DNA from: Sulfurovum sp. | Lineage (GTDB): Bacteria > Campylobacterota > Campylobacteria > Campylobacterales > Sulfurovaceae | DNA: 48,972 nucleotides | Reading direction: 5' to 3' | Assembly: GCA_024637255.1 (NCBI GenBank) | Contig: JAGXFO010000003.1 | Location: 1 to 48,972 of the forward strand | In this document: in pieces, positions 10,601 to 18,295 of the stretch | Layout of the letters: every line of letters starts with the position of its first letter | Position numbering within the stretch: the first letter of the stretch is position 1 | Notes under the pieces: model-generated | What the model saw: only the letters and a program-made list of their open reading frames with translations | The model's database searches: none | Told to the model about the DNA's origin: nothing | Made by a program: the position numbers and the translations under genes

Positions 10601-10771
10601 CAGAAGTATCAAAGCATTGACTATGGCAGTAAGTATGATGAGTTCCGGGCCTTCATAGGCTTTAAAGATGGTATTTTGCAAGATGATCTTGTGTCCCAAA
10701 TCCGTCATAGCATTGAGTAGCACAATAAATATGTAGGGGGTAAAACCAGCTATCTTAAACAGTGATTTCAT
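7619..10771 (-). CDS. Aas-like fusion: MFS lysophospholipid transporter / PlsC acyltransferase / acyl-ACP synthetase, 3' end lost
   Basis: A 1050-residue three-part protein. Residues 1-420 are an MFS transporter of the LplT type. Residues about 430-620 are an acyltransferase with HVSFLD (455-460) and FPEGHLSR (523-530). From about 640 there is an AMP-binding domain with SSGSESTPKG and YEGYGATETTPVASG. Such fusions import lysophospholipids, reacylate them and activate free fatty acids. The reading frame ends abnormally after FLTIIDHCQPFC. Removing one T near 7630 restores IIDHASRFAKIAGE, which aligns with the conserved A8 hinge of Aas. Even then the remaining roughly 90 residues, including the A10 catalytic lysine, are absent because the next gene starts there. 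The transport and acyltransferase parts look intact; the adenylation part should be crippled. Confidence 0.88.
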   Translation of the reverse strand: MKSLFKIAGFTPYIFIVLLNAMTDLGHKIILQNTIFKAYEGPELIILTAIVNALILLPFIFLFSPAGFIADKYPKTKVIEYAAIAAIAITTMILISYYMGWFWIAFALTFMLAAQSAIYSPAKYGLIKEMTGNEKLAEANALVQAVTISSILSGAIIYSVFFEKLLQNASIVPSEILQYIAPVGYLLIGASTLEYLLARRLVQKFKAVETDDTMNFEPKMYQNLSNLQQNISILKEQRTIWLSIIGLSVLWGVSQVVLAIFGEHLKSTLGITNTIIAQGLLALAGVGMILGSIYAGRVSKNYIETGIIPLGSFGVAFSLYMIPSLTSLWSLGTAILSFGFFSGLFIVPLNAMIQFASPNKMLGKILAGNNFMQNVSMLLFLLLTAVFGYFQFSTTGLFYIVSTISFIGMVYTFIMLPQSLVRYVIRMFISFKYTLHVEGLKHIKADKGILLLGNHVSFLDWAILQMAYPKQIRFVIERSYYEKWYIKPFLKFFAVIPISSRGSKSALVKVTEALNRGETVALFPEGHLSRNGHLGTFQRGFEIAAKEAKNAVIVPFYLRGLWEDNFSYASKKMKQNKSKEISVSFSAPIDIRSSAAEVKKSVFDLSIQSWKHYAESLPCLQKAWIHTAKNVGSAFCMADSTGTEVSGDRFITATLMMALALKPKLNKSQNIGLLLPTSVAGSMGNMAVLTLGKTIVNLNHSSGEESLIHALKIANISKVIASKLFVTKLKAKGFELSNILKEADVIYLEEIKEDMDKSKRIFMLMVVKVLPAWLLSMVFIKKSNIQDTAAILFSSGSESTPKGIELSHQNIMGNIKQTATLLNPTDTDVMLGILPIFHSLGLTVTMLLPLIEGIPVVSHPDPTDGLGLGKMAAKYEATMLLATAALLRLYTRNPKLIPLMFSSMRMVVTGAEKLSQETRNEFKNKFGLDIYEGYGATETTPVASGNMPDVLMLDSWKPQIGQKIGTVGLPLPGSAFRIVDPKNFEMLKTGEEGMILIGGTQIMKGYVGEPEKTASVIKNIDGIRWYVTGDRGYLDEDGFLTIIDHCQPFC

Positions 10772-10827
10772 TTACTTGCCTTTTTGATGTTTTTTGTGAG
10801 TTTTGCACTATACACAAGGTGTCTGTT

Positions 10828-11550
10828 TTAGTAAAATGTTTTTGTTTCAATCTCATCCACACAGGAAAGTTCATAGATCCACTGATGCAAGTCAAGCATA
10901 TCTTCGTAAATCTTGAAATTTCTGTCTATAATGGCTCCAGAGTGAAATACTTCATCGGGTGGAAAGAGTATATAGGCATACATGGCACCATGGAGATAAA
11001 GATAAGCATGCTTGTCTGCTTTGTTAAGCCCTAAAGGGTAACGCTTATACTGAGGTTCTGGTATGCTGTAGCCTTTGCTTTTTAGCTCTTCGAGGATGTC
11101 GTGTAAGGCTTCTCTTTTTGCATCGTTTTTGATGTATCCCCTGTAGGTAGCGAGCAGTGGAGCCTTGAATTGACGTATGCCCGTAGCTACAAATATTTCA
11201 AATGGGTCATAGTGCATATAAAAAGAGCTACTTTGCATGCGGTGTGTAGCACCCTGCCAAAAGATGATACCGATACGTTCTTTAATGGGATCAAGTCTAT
11301 GAAATCTGGCATCGCGATAAATACGAAAGAGTGATTTGTTTATTTTGGGTATTGCGTGGATGTTTGGTACAAGTATCTGTAAATGCTCACCCATCTCTTC
11401 CACATAAGCTTTGTTGGGAGCAAGAATGTACTTTTCATACTCTTCCTGGTGGTCATCAAGCCACTCTTTTGAGTTGTGTATGATAATGTTTGAAAGAAAT
11501 GTCAGTCCTTTCTTGGGAAAACCCAAAAAACCTGTAGATGCCAATTGCAT
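10828..11550 (-). CDS. DUF2461 family protein
   Basis: A protein of about 240 residues that fits DUF2461 (TIGR02453). It begins with a stretch on the pattern FP.KGLTFLSNI...NSKEWL, has the LVPNIHAI segment, then FRIYRDARFH, IGIIFWQGATHRM and a C-terminal RYPLGLNKADKHAYLY region. The function is unknown; the family is widespread and often sits beside housekeeping genes. I chose the ATG at 11550 because it overlaps the upstream stop as TAATG and has AAAGGGG seven bases before it. A start at 11574 would add eight residues. It is translationally coupled to the YdcF-like gene. Confidence 0.82.
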   Translation of the reverse strand: MQLASTGFLGFPKKGLTFLSNIIIHNSKEWLDDHQEEYEKYILAPNKAYVEEMGEHLQILVPNIHAIPKINKSLFRIYRDARFHRLDPIKERIGIIFWQGATHRMQSSSFYMHYDPFEIFVATGIRQFKAPLLATYRGYIKNDAKREALHDILEELKSKGYSIPEPQYKRYPLGLNKADKHAYLYLHGAMYAYILFPPDEVFHSGAIIDRNFKIYEDMLDLHQWIYELSCVDEIETKTFY

Positions 11551-12305
11551 TAAGCCCCTTTGATCTTTTGCCATAACAATCCTAAGGCTTCATGAAATAC
11601 TATACGAGATTTTACCAGTGCACCAGAAGAAAAAAAGTCTATATAATTGGGGTATTTTATGCTTCCAAGATGGTTGGTGGGTGCAGGTATGGGTGAAAGT
11701 CCTTCTTGAGTAAAGAAGTGCATCGCACGTGACATATGTGAAGCAGATGTGACTAAGATAAATGGTGCATCAGTCAGTAATGCTTTGGCAGCGATGGCTT
11801 CTTCCTGCGTGTCTCTTGGCTCAGGACGTAGTATGATATCTTCTTCTTGTACGCCTAAGGCAAGGGCTAACTTCTTTTGCATGGCAGCATGGGTTGTTGG
11901 ATCGTGCAGTCCAGAGTATCCTGAGACTATTATTTTCGCTTTTTTGTGTAGTTGCCGGTAAAGGCGTATACCTTCATTGAGTCTGACAATAGATGCTTCG
12001 TGTATTTGGGAGGTAATGGGCTGAGTTTCATCTGTATGATGCCCTCCGCCTAAAACATAAATGTACTTCATCTCTTTTGGCGCTTGATGCAGTGTGGGGT
12101 AACTGGCTTCAAGGTAATGCAAAAGCATGTTGGCAAAGGGTGCGTAAGAAAATAGAAAAAACCACATAAGACTTATCGCCAAGGTGAATTTGGCTTTGAA
12201 TAACTTATTTCTATACAAAAAAAGGAGTGCAAGCACGATAAGTGCGACGCCCAAGGGCAGAGGCATCAAGAACATGGAGATGATTTTTTTGAGTAGGAAA
12301 TCCAT
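11550..12305 (-). CDS. YdcF/ElyC/SanA-type DUF218 membrane protein
   Basis: A 251-residue protein with two N-terminal transmembrane segments (about 11-30 and 37-58), then a DUF218 domain: YIYVLGGGHHTDE, the arginine-bearing EASIVRLNEGIRLYRQL, IIVSGYSG, DTQEEAIAAKAL and VTSASHMSRAMHFF. The two TM helices plus this domain match the ElyC subtype, which in Escherichia coli affects envelope and peptidoglycan homeostasis; function here is inferred only from the family. It starts eight bases after the stop of the dehydrogenase gene and its stop overlaps the DUF2461 start, so the three genes probably form one transcript. No good ribosome binding site precedes its ATG. Confidence 0.83.
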   Translation of the reverse strand: MDFLLKKIISMFLMPLPLGVALIVLALLFLYRNKLFKAKFTLAISLMWFFLFSYAPFANMLLHYLEASYPTLHQAPKEMKYIYVLGGGHHTDETQPITSQIHEASIVRLNEGIRLYRQLHKKAKIIVSGYSGLHDPTTHAAMQKKLALALGVQEEDIILRPEPRDTQEEAIAAKALLTDAPFILVTSASHMSRAMHFFTQEGLSPIPAPTNHLGSIKYPNYIDFFSSGALVKSRIVFHEALGLLWQKIKGA

Positions 12306-12313
12306 CTGCAGAG

Positions 12314-13531
12314 CTAGTCTATAACTCGTGTCTCATTTGCTCCAAGTTCCATGATCTTCCATGGAAGCCCCTGTTTGTTCAGCTCCTCCATAAATGGATC
12401 GGGGTCAAGTTCTTCCATATTGAAGACACCTTTGCCCTGCCACTTGCCTTCGAGTATGAGTTTAGCACCTATCATGGCCGGTACACCAGTCGTGTAACTC
12501 ACCCCCTGGCTCATGACTTCTTCATAGCACTTTTCATGGTCAGAGATTTGGTAAATATAGACAGTTCTTTCCTTGCCGTCTTTGAGTCCTTTGGCAAAAA
12601 TACCAATATTTGTTTTACCTTTGGTGCGTGGTCCCAAACTAGCAGGATCTGGAAGCAGGGTAGCAAGGAATTCCATGGGGACGATTTTCATACCTTTATG
12701 TTCTACTGCTTTGATACCCAGCATGCCAACGTTTTCAAGACATTTCATGTGCGTGAGGTAACTTTGCCCAAAAGTCATAAAAAATCTGATACGCTTGAGT
12801 CCTTTGATGTGTTTCACTAAAGATTCCATCTCTTCATGGTAAAGAAGGTAAGAGTCTTTTGCGCCCACTTCAGGGTAGTCCCATACTTGCATGATTTCCA
12901 TAGGTTCGGTCTCTATCCATTCACCGTTTTCCCAATAACGTCCTTTTGCAGAGACTTCACGAAGGTTGATTTCAGGGTTAAAGTTTGTGGCAAAGGGGTA
13001 ACCATGGTCTCCGGCATTGCAGTCAAGTATGTCTATAGTGTGTATCTCATCAAAATAGTGTTTTTGTGCGTAAGCGCAGAAAATATTGGTGGCTCCGGGG
13101 TCAAAACCAGAGCCTAGAAGTCCCATGATACCCGCATCTTTAAACTGCTCATCTCTTTCCCATTGCTCTTTGTATTCAAACTTCGCAGTGTCAGGGTGTT
13201 CGTAGTTAGCAGTATCAAGGTAGTCCACTTTTGTTTTAATACAGGCATCCATAATGCTGAGGTCCTGGTAAGGCAGCGCTACATTGATGACGATGTCCGC
13301 ACCCGTACTTTGTATGAGCTCTATAAGTTGAGAAACAGAGTCTGCATCTACAGATGCAGTTTGAATCTGTACACCTATTTTTGTTTTAATGTTTGCAGCT
13401 ATAGCGTCACATTTACTTACAGTTCGGCTTGCAAGCGTGATGTCTCCAAAAGTTTCACTGTTCATAGCGCACTTAAAGGCAACAACATTGCCGACACCGC
13501 CAGCACCGATAATGAGGGTTTTTTTGGACAT
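12314..13531 (-). CDS. carboxynorspermidine dehydrogenase (saccharopine dehydrogenase family)
   Basis: A 405-residue enzyme with the dinucleotide-binding motif IGAGGVGNVV (residues 7-16) and a second landmark, LGSGFDPGATN, at about 158. In Campylobacterota this Lys1-like subgroup reduces the Schiff base of putrescine or diaminopropane with aspartate semialdehyde to carboxyspermidine or carboxynorspermidine, the first step of the decarboxylase-based spermidine route. The presence of biosynthetic arginine decarboxylase 3 kb away supports a polyamine role over lysine breakdown. The partner carboxynorspermidine decarboxylase is not in the window. A TATAAT box with its first base near 13740 may drive the gene. 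Confidence 0.85.
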   Translation of the reverse strand: MSKKTLIIGAGGVGNVVAFKCAMNSETFGDITLASRTVSKCDAIAANIKTKIGVQIQTASVDADSVSQLIELIQSTGADIVINVALPYQDLSIMDACIKTKVDYLDTANYEHPDTAKFEYKEQWERDEQFKDAGIMGLLGSGFDPGATNIFCAYAQKHYFDEIHTIDILDCNAGDHGYPFATNFNPEINLREVSAKGRYWENGEWIETEPMEIMQVWDYPEVGAKDSYLLYHEEMESLVKHIKGLKRIRFFMTFGQSYLTHMKCLENVGMLGIKAVEHKGMKIVPMEFLATLLPDPASLGPRTKGKTNIGIFAKGLKDGKERTVYIYQISDHEKCYEEVMSQGVSYTTGVPAMIGAKLILEGKWQGKGVFNMEELDPDPFMEELNKQGLPWKIMELGANETRVID

Positions 13532-13563
13532 AAGAACTCCTGAAAAATTTTAATATTATTTTA

Positions 13564-13727
13564 TCATAAATAGTAGTTGTTTATTATATAACTCAGCATA
13601 AAAAGAAGAGGAATGAAAATCAAAGTACTAAGTAAAATAAGAGAAGTCACATCTTTGGGCTTGCAGTCATATAGCCCAAAAGTATGAAGACATAGACAAA
13701 AAGGATGCTTATTAGTGTTTCAATCAT
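13564..13727 (-). pseudogene. possible small two-helix membrane protein, split by a one-base shift
   Basis: The ATG at 13727 opens a frame reading METHIONINE-I-E-T-L-I-S-I-L-F and on through FVYVFILLGYM, ending at a stop at 13647. Shifting by one base near 13650 gives a continuation rich in Leu/Ile (DVTSLILLSTLIFIPLLF) that ends at 13564. Together they would make about 53 residues with two membrane helices. No strong ribosome binding site precedes the ATG. It may be chance or a decayed gene. Confidence 0.28.
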
Positions 13728-13734
13728 GCACGGG

Positions 13735-13740
13735 ATTATA
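13735..13740 (-). promoter_or_regulatory. -10 box upstream of the carboxynorspermidine dehydrogenase gene
   Basis: A consensus TATAAT reading on the minus strand, about 200 bases before the ATG at 13531, with no convincing -35. It would transcribe across the small broken membrane ORF first. Confidence 0.35.
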
Positions 13741-13790
13741 ACATTAACCTATTTTAGATATGATTTCTTAATTTAAATTTAGGAAATTTT

Positions 13791-14354
13791 ATGGATTTTG
13801 GTTCTTTGGAGACTTGGGGTTACTTGGCGGTAGCATTTTTTGCCTTTGGCGGCTCGCTGTTTATTGTTGCAGCAGCAGGTGTGTTTTCATTTATGGGAAA
13901 AATGGACTTGGCCACAGCCTTGACTATAGCTACAGTGTCAAACTTTATGGGTGATATGTTTTTATTTTATCTGGGAAAATATCAGAAAAAATCGATTCAG
14001 CCATACTTTGCAAAACATAAACGCAAGATTGCATTGGCCACACTGATTATGCGCAAGTACGGAATCTGGGCCATATTTATACAGAAGTTTGTTTATGGTA
14101 TAAAAACCCTTGTGCCTATTTCAATGGCATTGGCAAAGTATGACTTTAAAAAGTTTGGATTTTACAATGTATTTGCCTCTATCGTCTTTGTGCTTACCAT
14201 AGGATTGAGCGCGTATTATTCGAGTGAAGTGATTATTGAAATCTTTGGCTACATTAAGATCAATCCATGGATAGCACCCGTAATTTTATTTAGTATTATA
14301 GGTACAGTGTGGTTTGTAATGGAAAATATGACGAAGAAAAAAAAGAAGAAGTAA
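13791..14354 (+). CDS. DedA-family membrane protein
   Basis: A 187-residue integral membrane protein of the DedA/SNARE-associated family. It has the glycine-rich FFAFGGSLFIVAAAG opening, the GDMFLFYLGKYQ segment and the family's positively charged loop with KFVYGIKTLVPISMALAKY, followed by two C-terminal helices and a lysine-rich tail. DedA proteins are implicated in flipping undecaprenyl phosphate or other lipids and in membrane energetics; the exact substrate here is unknown. AGGA lies nine bases upstream of the ATG, with a TATGAT -10-like box at 13759. The stop codon is inside a long palindrome that should end transcription. Confidence 0.86.
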   Translation: MDFGSLETWGYLAVAFFAFGGSLFIVAAAGVFSFMGKMDLATALTIATVSNFMGDMFLFYLGKYQKKSIQPYFAKHKRKIALATLIMRKYGIWAIFIQKFVYGIKTLVPISMALAKYDFKKFGFYNVFASIVFVLTIGLSAYYSSEVIIEIFGYIKINPWIAPVILFSIIGTVWFVMENMTKKKKKK

Positions 14355-14380
14355 TACGTATTTCTTCTTCTTTGGTTTTT
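14342..14380. terminator. bidirectional terminator between the DedA and aspartate aminotransferase genes
   Basis: AAAGAAGAAG (14342-14351) pairs with CTTCTTCTTT (14364-14373), and the interior AATACGTATT is itself palindromic, so 32 bases form a nearly perfect inverted repeat. On the plus strand it is followed by GGTTTTT. It overlaps the DedA stop codon and lies between convergent genes. Confidence 0.7.
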
Positions 14381-14406
14381 ACCTGTTTGTCCAATCCTTG
14401 GGATGT

Positions 14407-15576
14407 TTAGGATTTTTTACTTTTTACAAATTTTTCTATACGTCTGATACCCTCACGTATGGTGGTGATATCTGTAGCAAATGAGAATCTGAAATACCCC
14501 TCTGCTCCAAAACCTATGCCCGGAACCACTGCAACACCTGTAGCCTGAAGCAACTCTTTACAAAACTCTATGGAGTCATTTGAAATATCTTTGGTGTTGA
14601 CAAAAAGATAAAATGCACCTTGCGGCTTTAGTACGGAAAGACCATCTATTTCGTTAAAAAGTTTTACGGCTTCAGCAGCTCTGCCTTCAAAGGCTCTTCT
14701 CATCTGCTCAATCTCATCATCTACTTTACCATCAAGTGCAACGAGAGCAGCTTTTTGGGTAATGGAATTGATGTTTGATGTGCTTTGACTCTGTAGATCA
14801 TTCATCGCCCGAATAAGTGCTTTATTGGGTGTCGCTAAATATCCAAAACGCCATCCTGTCATGGCTACAGATTTGCTCAAACCATTGATGGTAACCGTTC
14901 TTTGATACATATCTTCAGAGATGCTCGCTGCGGCTACAAAGTCTGTGTCGTAGACGAGTTTTTCATACATTTCATCAGAGGCTACTAAGATGTCTGTATC
15001 TTTGAGTACTTCTGCCAAAGACTCAAGCTCCGATTTAGAATACACTGAGCCAGTAGGGTTGGATGGTGAAGTAAGGACTATCATTTTTGTTTTAGGCGTG
15101 ATAGCGGCTTTGAGTTGATCATCAGTAATCTTAAATCCGCTTATCTCATCTGTATGTATAATCACAGGAATGCCGCCGGCATATTTTACAAGTTCAGGGT
15201 ATGTGACCCAGTATGGCGAGGGAATGATCACTTCATCCCCTTCATTGATTACAGCCTGGAAGAGATTAAAGAGAGATTGTTTTGCGCCATTACTTACGAT
15301 GATGTCTGAAGGCGCGTACTCAAGGTTGTTTTCTCTTTTAAGTTTTCCTGCGATAGACTGTAAAAGCTCCGGTATTCCTGCTACTGCCGTGTAGCGGGTA
15401 AATCCTTCATTGATGGCTTTAATGGCCTCATCTTTGATGGGCTGTGGTGTTTCGAAGTCCGGTTCTCCTGCTGAAAAAGAAAGAATGTCTTTACCTTGTG
15501 CTTTTAGATCACGTGCAAGTGAAGCGACAGCAATGGTAAGTGACGGAGACAGTGTTTTGATACGATCAGAAAGCAT
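14407..15576 (-). CDS. aspC: aspartate aminotransferase, class I PLP-dependent
   Basis: The 389-residue protein is a fold-type I aminotransferase of the AspB/AspC (1-gamma) subgroup. It has FSAGEPDFETP (33-43), the aromatic substrate loop SPYWVTYPE, TSPSNPTGSVYS (169-180), the DEMYEKL segment and the PLP-binding Lys235 in NGLSKSVAMTGWRFGY. It interconverts aspartate and oxaloacetate with glutamate and 2-oxoglutarate. Some members of this subgroup also use prephenate or aromatic substrates. A TATACT box at 15604-15609 (minus strand) suggests its own promoter. Confidence 0.9.
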   Translation of the reverse strand: MLSDRIKTLSPSLTIAVASLARDLKAQGKDILSFSAGEPDFETPQPIKDEAIKAINEGFTRYTAVAGIPELLQSIAGKLKRENNLEYAPSDIIVSNGAKQSLFNLFQAVINEGDEVIIPSPYWVTYPELVKYAGGIPVIIHTDEISGFKITDDQLKAAITPKTKMIVLTSPSNPTGSVYSKSELESLAEVLKDTDILVASDEMYEKLVYDTDFVAAASISEDMYQRTVTINGLSKSVAMTGWRFGYLATPNKALIRAMNDLQSQSTSNINSITQKAALVALDGKVDDEIEQMRRAFEGRAAEAVKLFNEIDGLSVLKPQGAFYLFVNTKDISNDSIEFCKELLQATGVAVVPGIGFGAEGYFRFSFATDITTIREGIRRIEKFVKSKKS

Positions 15577-15603
15577 AAAAAACCCTTAAATAAAAATTTA
15601 ATT

Positions 15604-15609
15604 AGTATA
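15604..15609 (-). promoter_or_regulatory. -10 box for the aspartate aminotransferase gene
   Basis: TATACT on the minus strand, 28 bases before the ATG at 15576, with AAGGG in the leader as ribosome binding site. Confidence 0.4.
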
Positions 15610-15638
15610 CCTAAAAGTGGTTTAGAACTGCTCTATAT

Positions 15639-16340
15639 CTAGTCCATAGAATGGATAAAATTGTCATAAAACTCTTCAAGTTCATGATCTTTTTCTTTAA
15701 TATGCTTGTTGTCGCCCGTTTCGATTGCTGCTTCAAGGACTGCAAGCCGCTTGAGAAGATATTCAAATATTTCTTTGTTGACATCGGGGATTTTATCGTG
15801 GCTTAGAGGAGTTTTGTCGTAGCCTCTCTTGAGTACACGCGCAGGAATACCTACGGCTGTTGACTCAGGCGGTACATCTTTTACCACAACAGAATTGGCA
15901 CCTACTTTTGAATTGGCACCGATGGTGATATTACCAAGTATTTTTGCCCCAGCCCCTATAACCACACCATCTTCTAGGGTAGGGTGTCTTTTCCCTTTGT
16001 CTGTTCTCACTCCTCCTAGCGTCACCTGTTGGTATATAATTACATCATTGCCGATGATAGCAGTTTCACCTATCACCACACCTACACCATGGTCTATAAA
16101 AACTCTACGTCCTATGCTCGCAGCGGGGTGTATGTCAATCACGGTCAAGAATTGACCAATGGCCGAGATGAATCTGGGAAGAAATCTTAAGCCTTTTTTG
16201 TAAAGCCAGTGTGCGATACGATGAAACAGCAGTGCCCACAGACCCGGATAGTTAAAAAATAGCTCAAAACTAGAGTGCAGTGCAGGGTCATTCCTTTTGA
16301 CGTTGAGAAAATCTTCTCTAATAAGACTAAATGGGTTCAC
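15639..16340 (-). CDS. cysE: serine O-acetyltransferase
   Basis: A 233-residue enzyme making O-acetylserine from serine and acetyl-CoA, the first step of cysteine synthesis. The N-terminal helical part is followed by a left-handed beta-helix of hexapeptide repeats with the catalytic region IDIHPAASIGRRVFIDHGVG, then VVIGETAIIG, YQQVTLGGV, RHPTLEDGVVIGAGAKILG and VGIPARV. The length and order match the short CysE type. It starts eight bases after the stop of speA, so the two are probably cotranscribed. The charged C-terminal extension after RGYDKTPLSHDK is longer than in minimal enzymes. Confidence 0.93.
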   Translation of the reverse strand: MNPFSLIREDFLNVKRNDPALHSSFELFFNYPGLWALLFHRIAHWLYKKGLRFLPRFISAIGQFLTVIDIHPAASIGRRVFIDHGVGVVIGETAIIGNDVIIYQQVTLGGVRTDKGKRHPTLEDGVVIGAGAKILGNITIGANSKVGANSVVVKDVPPESTAVGIPARVLKRGYDKTPLSHDKIPDVNKEIFEYLLKRLAVLEAAIETGDNKHIKEKDHELEEFYDNFIHSMD

Positions 16341-16348
16341 TGTATTCC

Positions 16349-18214
16349 TTAGTTTTTTTCATCTATTGCCTGAATAGTCTTAAGATAACTATTTTCACTT
16401 AAATAAAGGTATAGTTTACCCAAAAGTACACGTTTTTCTTCTTTACTGATATAGTCAGACTCTTCTATTTTATATTTGAGTACTTTGTCTACAATGTTGG
16501 TATCATAGTCGAGGTCATCAAGTACATCCATAAGATTTTGTGCTTCGATAAGATTTTCTATAATATACTCTCCATTTTCATCAAAAGTAATGACTGCTTC
16601 AGTAGGATGGGTAAAAAGATTATGCTGCATACCCAGCACTTCCTGATAAGCTCCCGTTAGAAAAAATGCAAGAAAATACTCTTCCTTGGATACATCGATA
16701 TCATGAAGGTATAGGGGTAAGTCTCTATTGAATCCTATCTCCCCATCACTGTCACAGGTAATATCCCAAATACTTGCGGGATTGGTAGGCTTAGTATCGA
16801 GTCTGTCCAAGGGCATGATGGGGAACTGCTGCGCCAAGCCCCAGAAATCAGGCAGTGACTGGAACGCAGAAAAGTTAACCAGATATTTTTCCTGTATACG
16901 GTCTTGCAATTTCTTAAGTTCATCGACATCCTCGTCTTTGAGAAGCGCAATTGCTTTTTTAATGATAAGGTTTACCAGTATCTCCGTGTTAGAGCGATCT
17001 TCAAGGTCAATATATCCTAGATCAAAAAGTGTCAGCAAGCTCTCCATATGATCGAGAGTGTCGTGTAGGTACTCTCTGGCATGTGAACGTTTCATGTTAT
17101 TGTAAAGGTCATAGAGTTCTGCTATGAGAGGAGGATTTTTCTCTTTTAGCCGCAAGCCTTTCTCATTGTATTCCTGAGAAAAAAGTTCCAGTACCGGAGC
17201 GACAAGTACAGAGTGGCTGGCAGCAATATAGCGCCCAGACTCTGTAAAGATATCAGGTTCCTGAACATTTTTACTTTTTGCAATCTCCTGCATAAGGAAA
17301 ATAACGTCATTGGCAAACTCTTTGATGGAGTAGTTTCTTTCCTGATGATGAGCATGCTGACTGTATTCTACAGCAAGCCCTCCGCCGATATTTATGGCAC
17401 CAAGGGCATCTGCACCACGTTTTTTAAGTTCTGCATAAATGTTTCCAGCTTCTCTAAGTGCTTTTTTGAGTGGGGCAATGTCACCCATTTGGGAGCCTAT
17501 ATGAAAATGAATCATCCAAAAGTGTTCCAAAAGAGCATTTTTTTTGAGCATCTCATAGGCTTCCAGAAGTTCTGTGGAAGTAAGTCCAAATTTCGAACTG
17601 TATCCACCACTTTTTGCCCAAATGCCCATACCTGAACTGTGAAGGCGTATACGTACACCTATCTTGGGAGAAATAGGGGTTTGGATGTTCTCATTGAACT
17701 CTTTATTGACCTGTATGATGGTTTCCAGCTCTCCTAGACCTTCTATGGTTACAGTGATGTTGTGTCCCATTTTTGCAGCGATGAAACAAAGAGAAATCAT
17801 CTCTTTATCTTTAAAACCGTTTACAGTGATAGGCGCACCCATGGGCGTTTTAGTCATAGCGATGATCAGTTCAGCCTTGCTTCCAGCCTCCAAGCCATAA
17901 TTGTAGCCGCTTGAAACATCCATTAAAGCATGAATAAAATTGGGAAACTGGTTGACCTTCAAAGGGAAGACGGCTTGAAAATTTCCTTGGTAGCCAAATT
18001 CTTTTTTGGCATTTTCAAAAGCAGAAAAAAGGGTGTCAATCTGTTTTTTTATGAGATGAGGAAAGCGAAGAAGCAAAGGACCTTTGTATCCTTTTTCCCT
18101 TATGTCATTCGTGATACCAAGCAGAGAGGGTTTTGATGCATGATTGATATTGATGGTATCTTTTTTGATGATAAAATTATCGTCACCCCAAATGTCTAAG
18201 CCAAAACTTTTCAT
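16349..18214 (-). CDS. speA: biosynthetic arginine decarboxylase
   Basis: A 621-residue PLP enzyme of the alanine-racemase-fold (fold III) decarboxylases, converting arginine to agmatine. The PLP lysine is Lys86 in VFPLKVNQ. Other landmarks are YNYGLEAGSKAEL, HFHIGSQMGD, INIGGGLAVEY, IFTESGRYIAASH and the C-terminal ITCDSDGEIGF. The length is typical of bacterial SpeA. It is the first gene of a speA-cysE unit and faces the Mla operon across 81 bases. With the nearby carboxynorspermidine dehydrogenase it points to spermidine synthesis through agmatine and putrescine followed by the carboxyspermidine route. Confidence 0.93.
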   Translation of the reverse strand: MKSFGLDIWGDDNFIIKKDTININHASKPSLLGITNDIREKGYKGPLLLRFPHLIKKQIDTLFSAFENAKKEFGYQGNFQAVFPLKVNQFPNFIHALMDVSSGYNYGLEAGSKAELIIAMTKTPMGAPITVNGFKDKEMISLCFIAAKMGHNITVTIEGLGELETIIQVNKEFNENIQTPISPKIGVRIRLHSSGMGIWAKSGGYSSKFGLTSTELLEAYEMLKKNALLEHFWMIHFHIGSQMGDIAPLKKALREAGNIYAELKKRGADALGAINIGGGLAVEYSQHAHHQERNYSIKEFANDVIFLMQEIAKSKNVQEPDIFTESGRYIAASHSVLVAPVLELFSQEYNEKGLRLKEKNPPLIAELYDLYNNMKRSHAREYLHDTLDHMESLLTLFDLGYIDLEDRSNTEILVNLIIKKAIALLKDEDVDELKKLQDRIQEKYLVNFSAFQSLPDFWGLAQQFPIMPLDRLDTKPTNPASIWDITCDSDGEIGFNRDLPLYLHDIDVSKEEYFLAFFLTGAYQEVLGMQHNLFTHPTEAVITFDENGEYIIENLIEAQNLMDVLDDLDYDTNIVDKVLKYKIEESDYISKEEKRVLLGKLYLYLSENSYLKTIQAIDEKN

Positions 18215-18282
18215 ATATGTACCTCTTCTGTATTGATATTAGGTTTTGGGGAATTATACCTTATCTTTTACAAAAAATTAAC

Positions 18283-18288
18283 TATAAT
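18283..18288 (+). promoter_or_regulatory. -10 box for the Mla-type operon
   Basis: A consensus TATAAT ends eight bases before the ATG at 18296. Transcription would start at or next to the start codon, giving a leaderless or nearly leaderless mRNA. No ribosome binding site is seen before this ATG. Confidence 0.45.
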
Positions 18289-18295
18289 CAATCTT

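Noticed and set aside
13614..13688. Short plus-strand ORF of 24 codons with GAGG before its ATG
   Set aside because: Very short, no similarity and antisense to a more coherent hydrophobic frame; not supportable.
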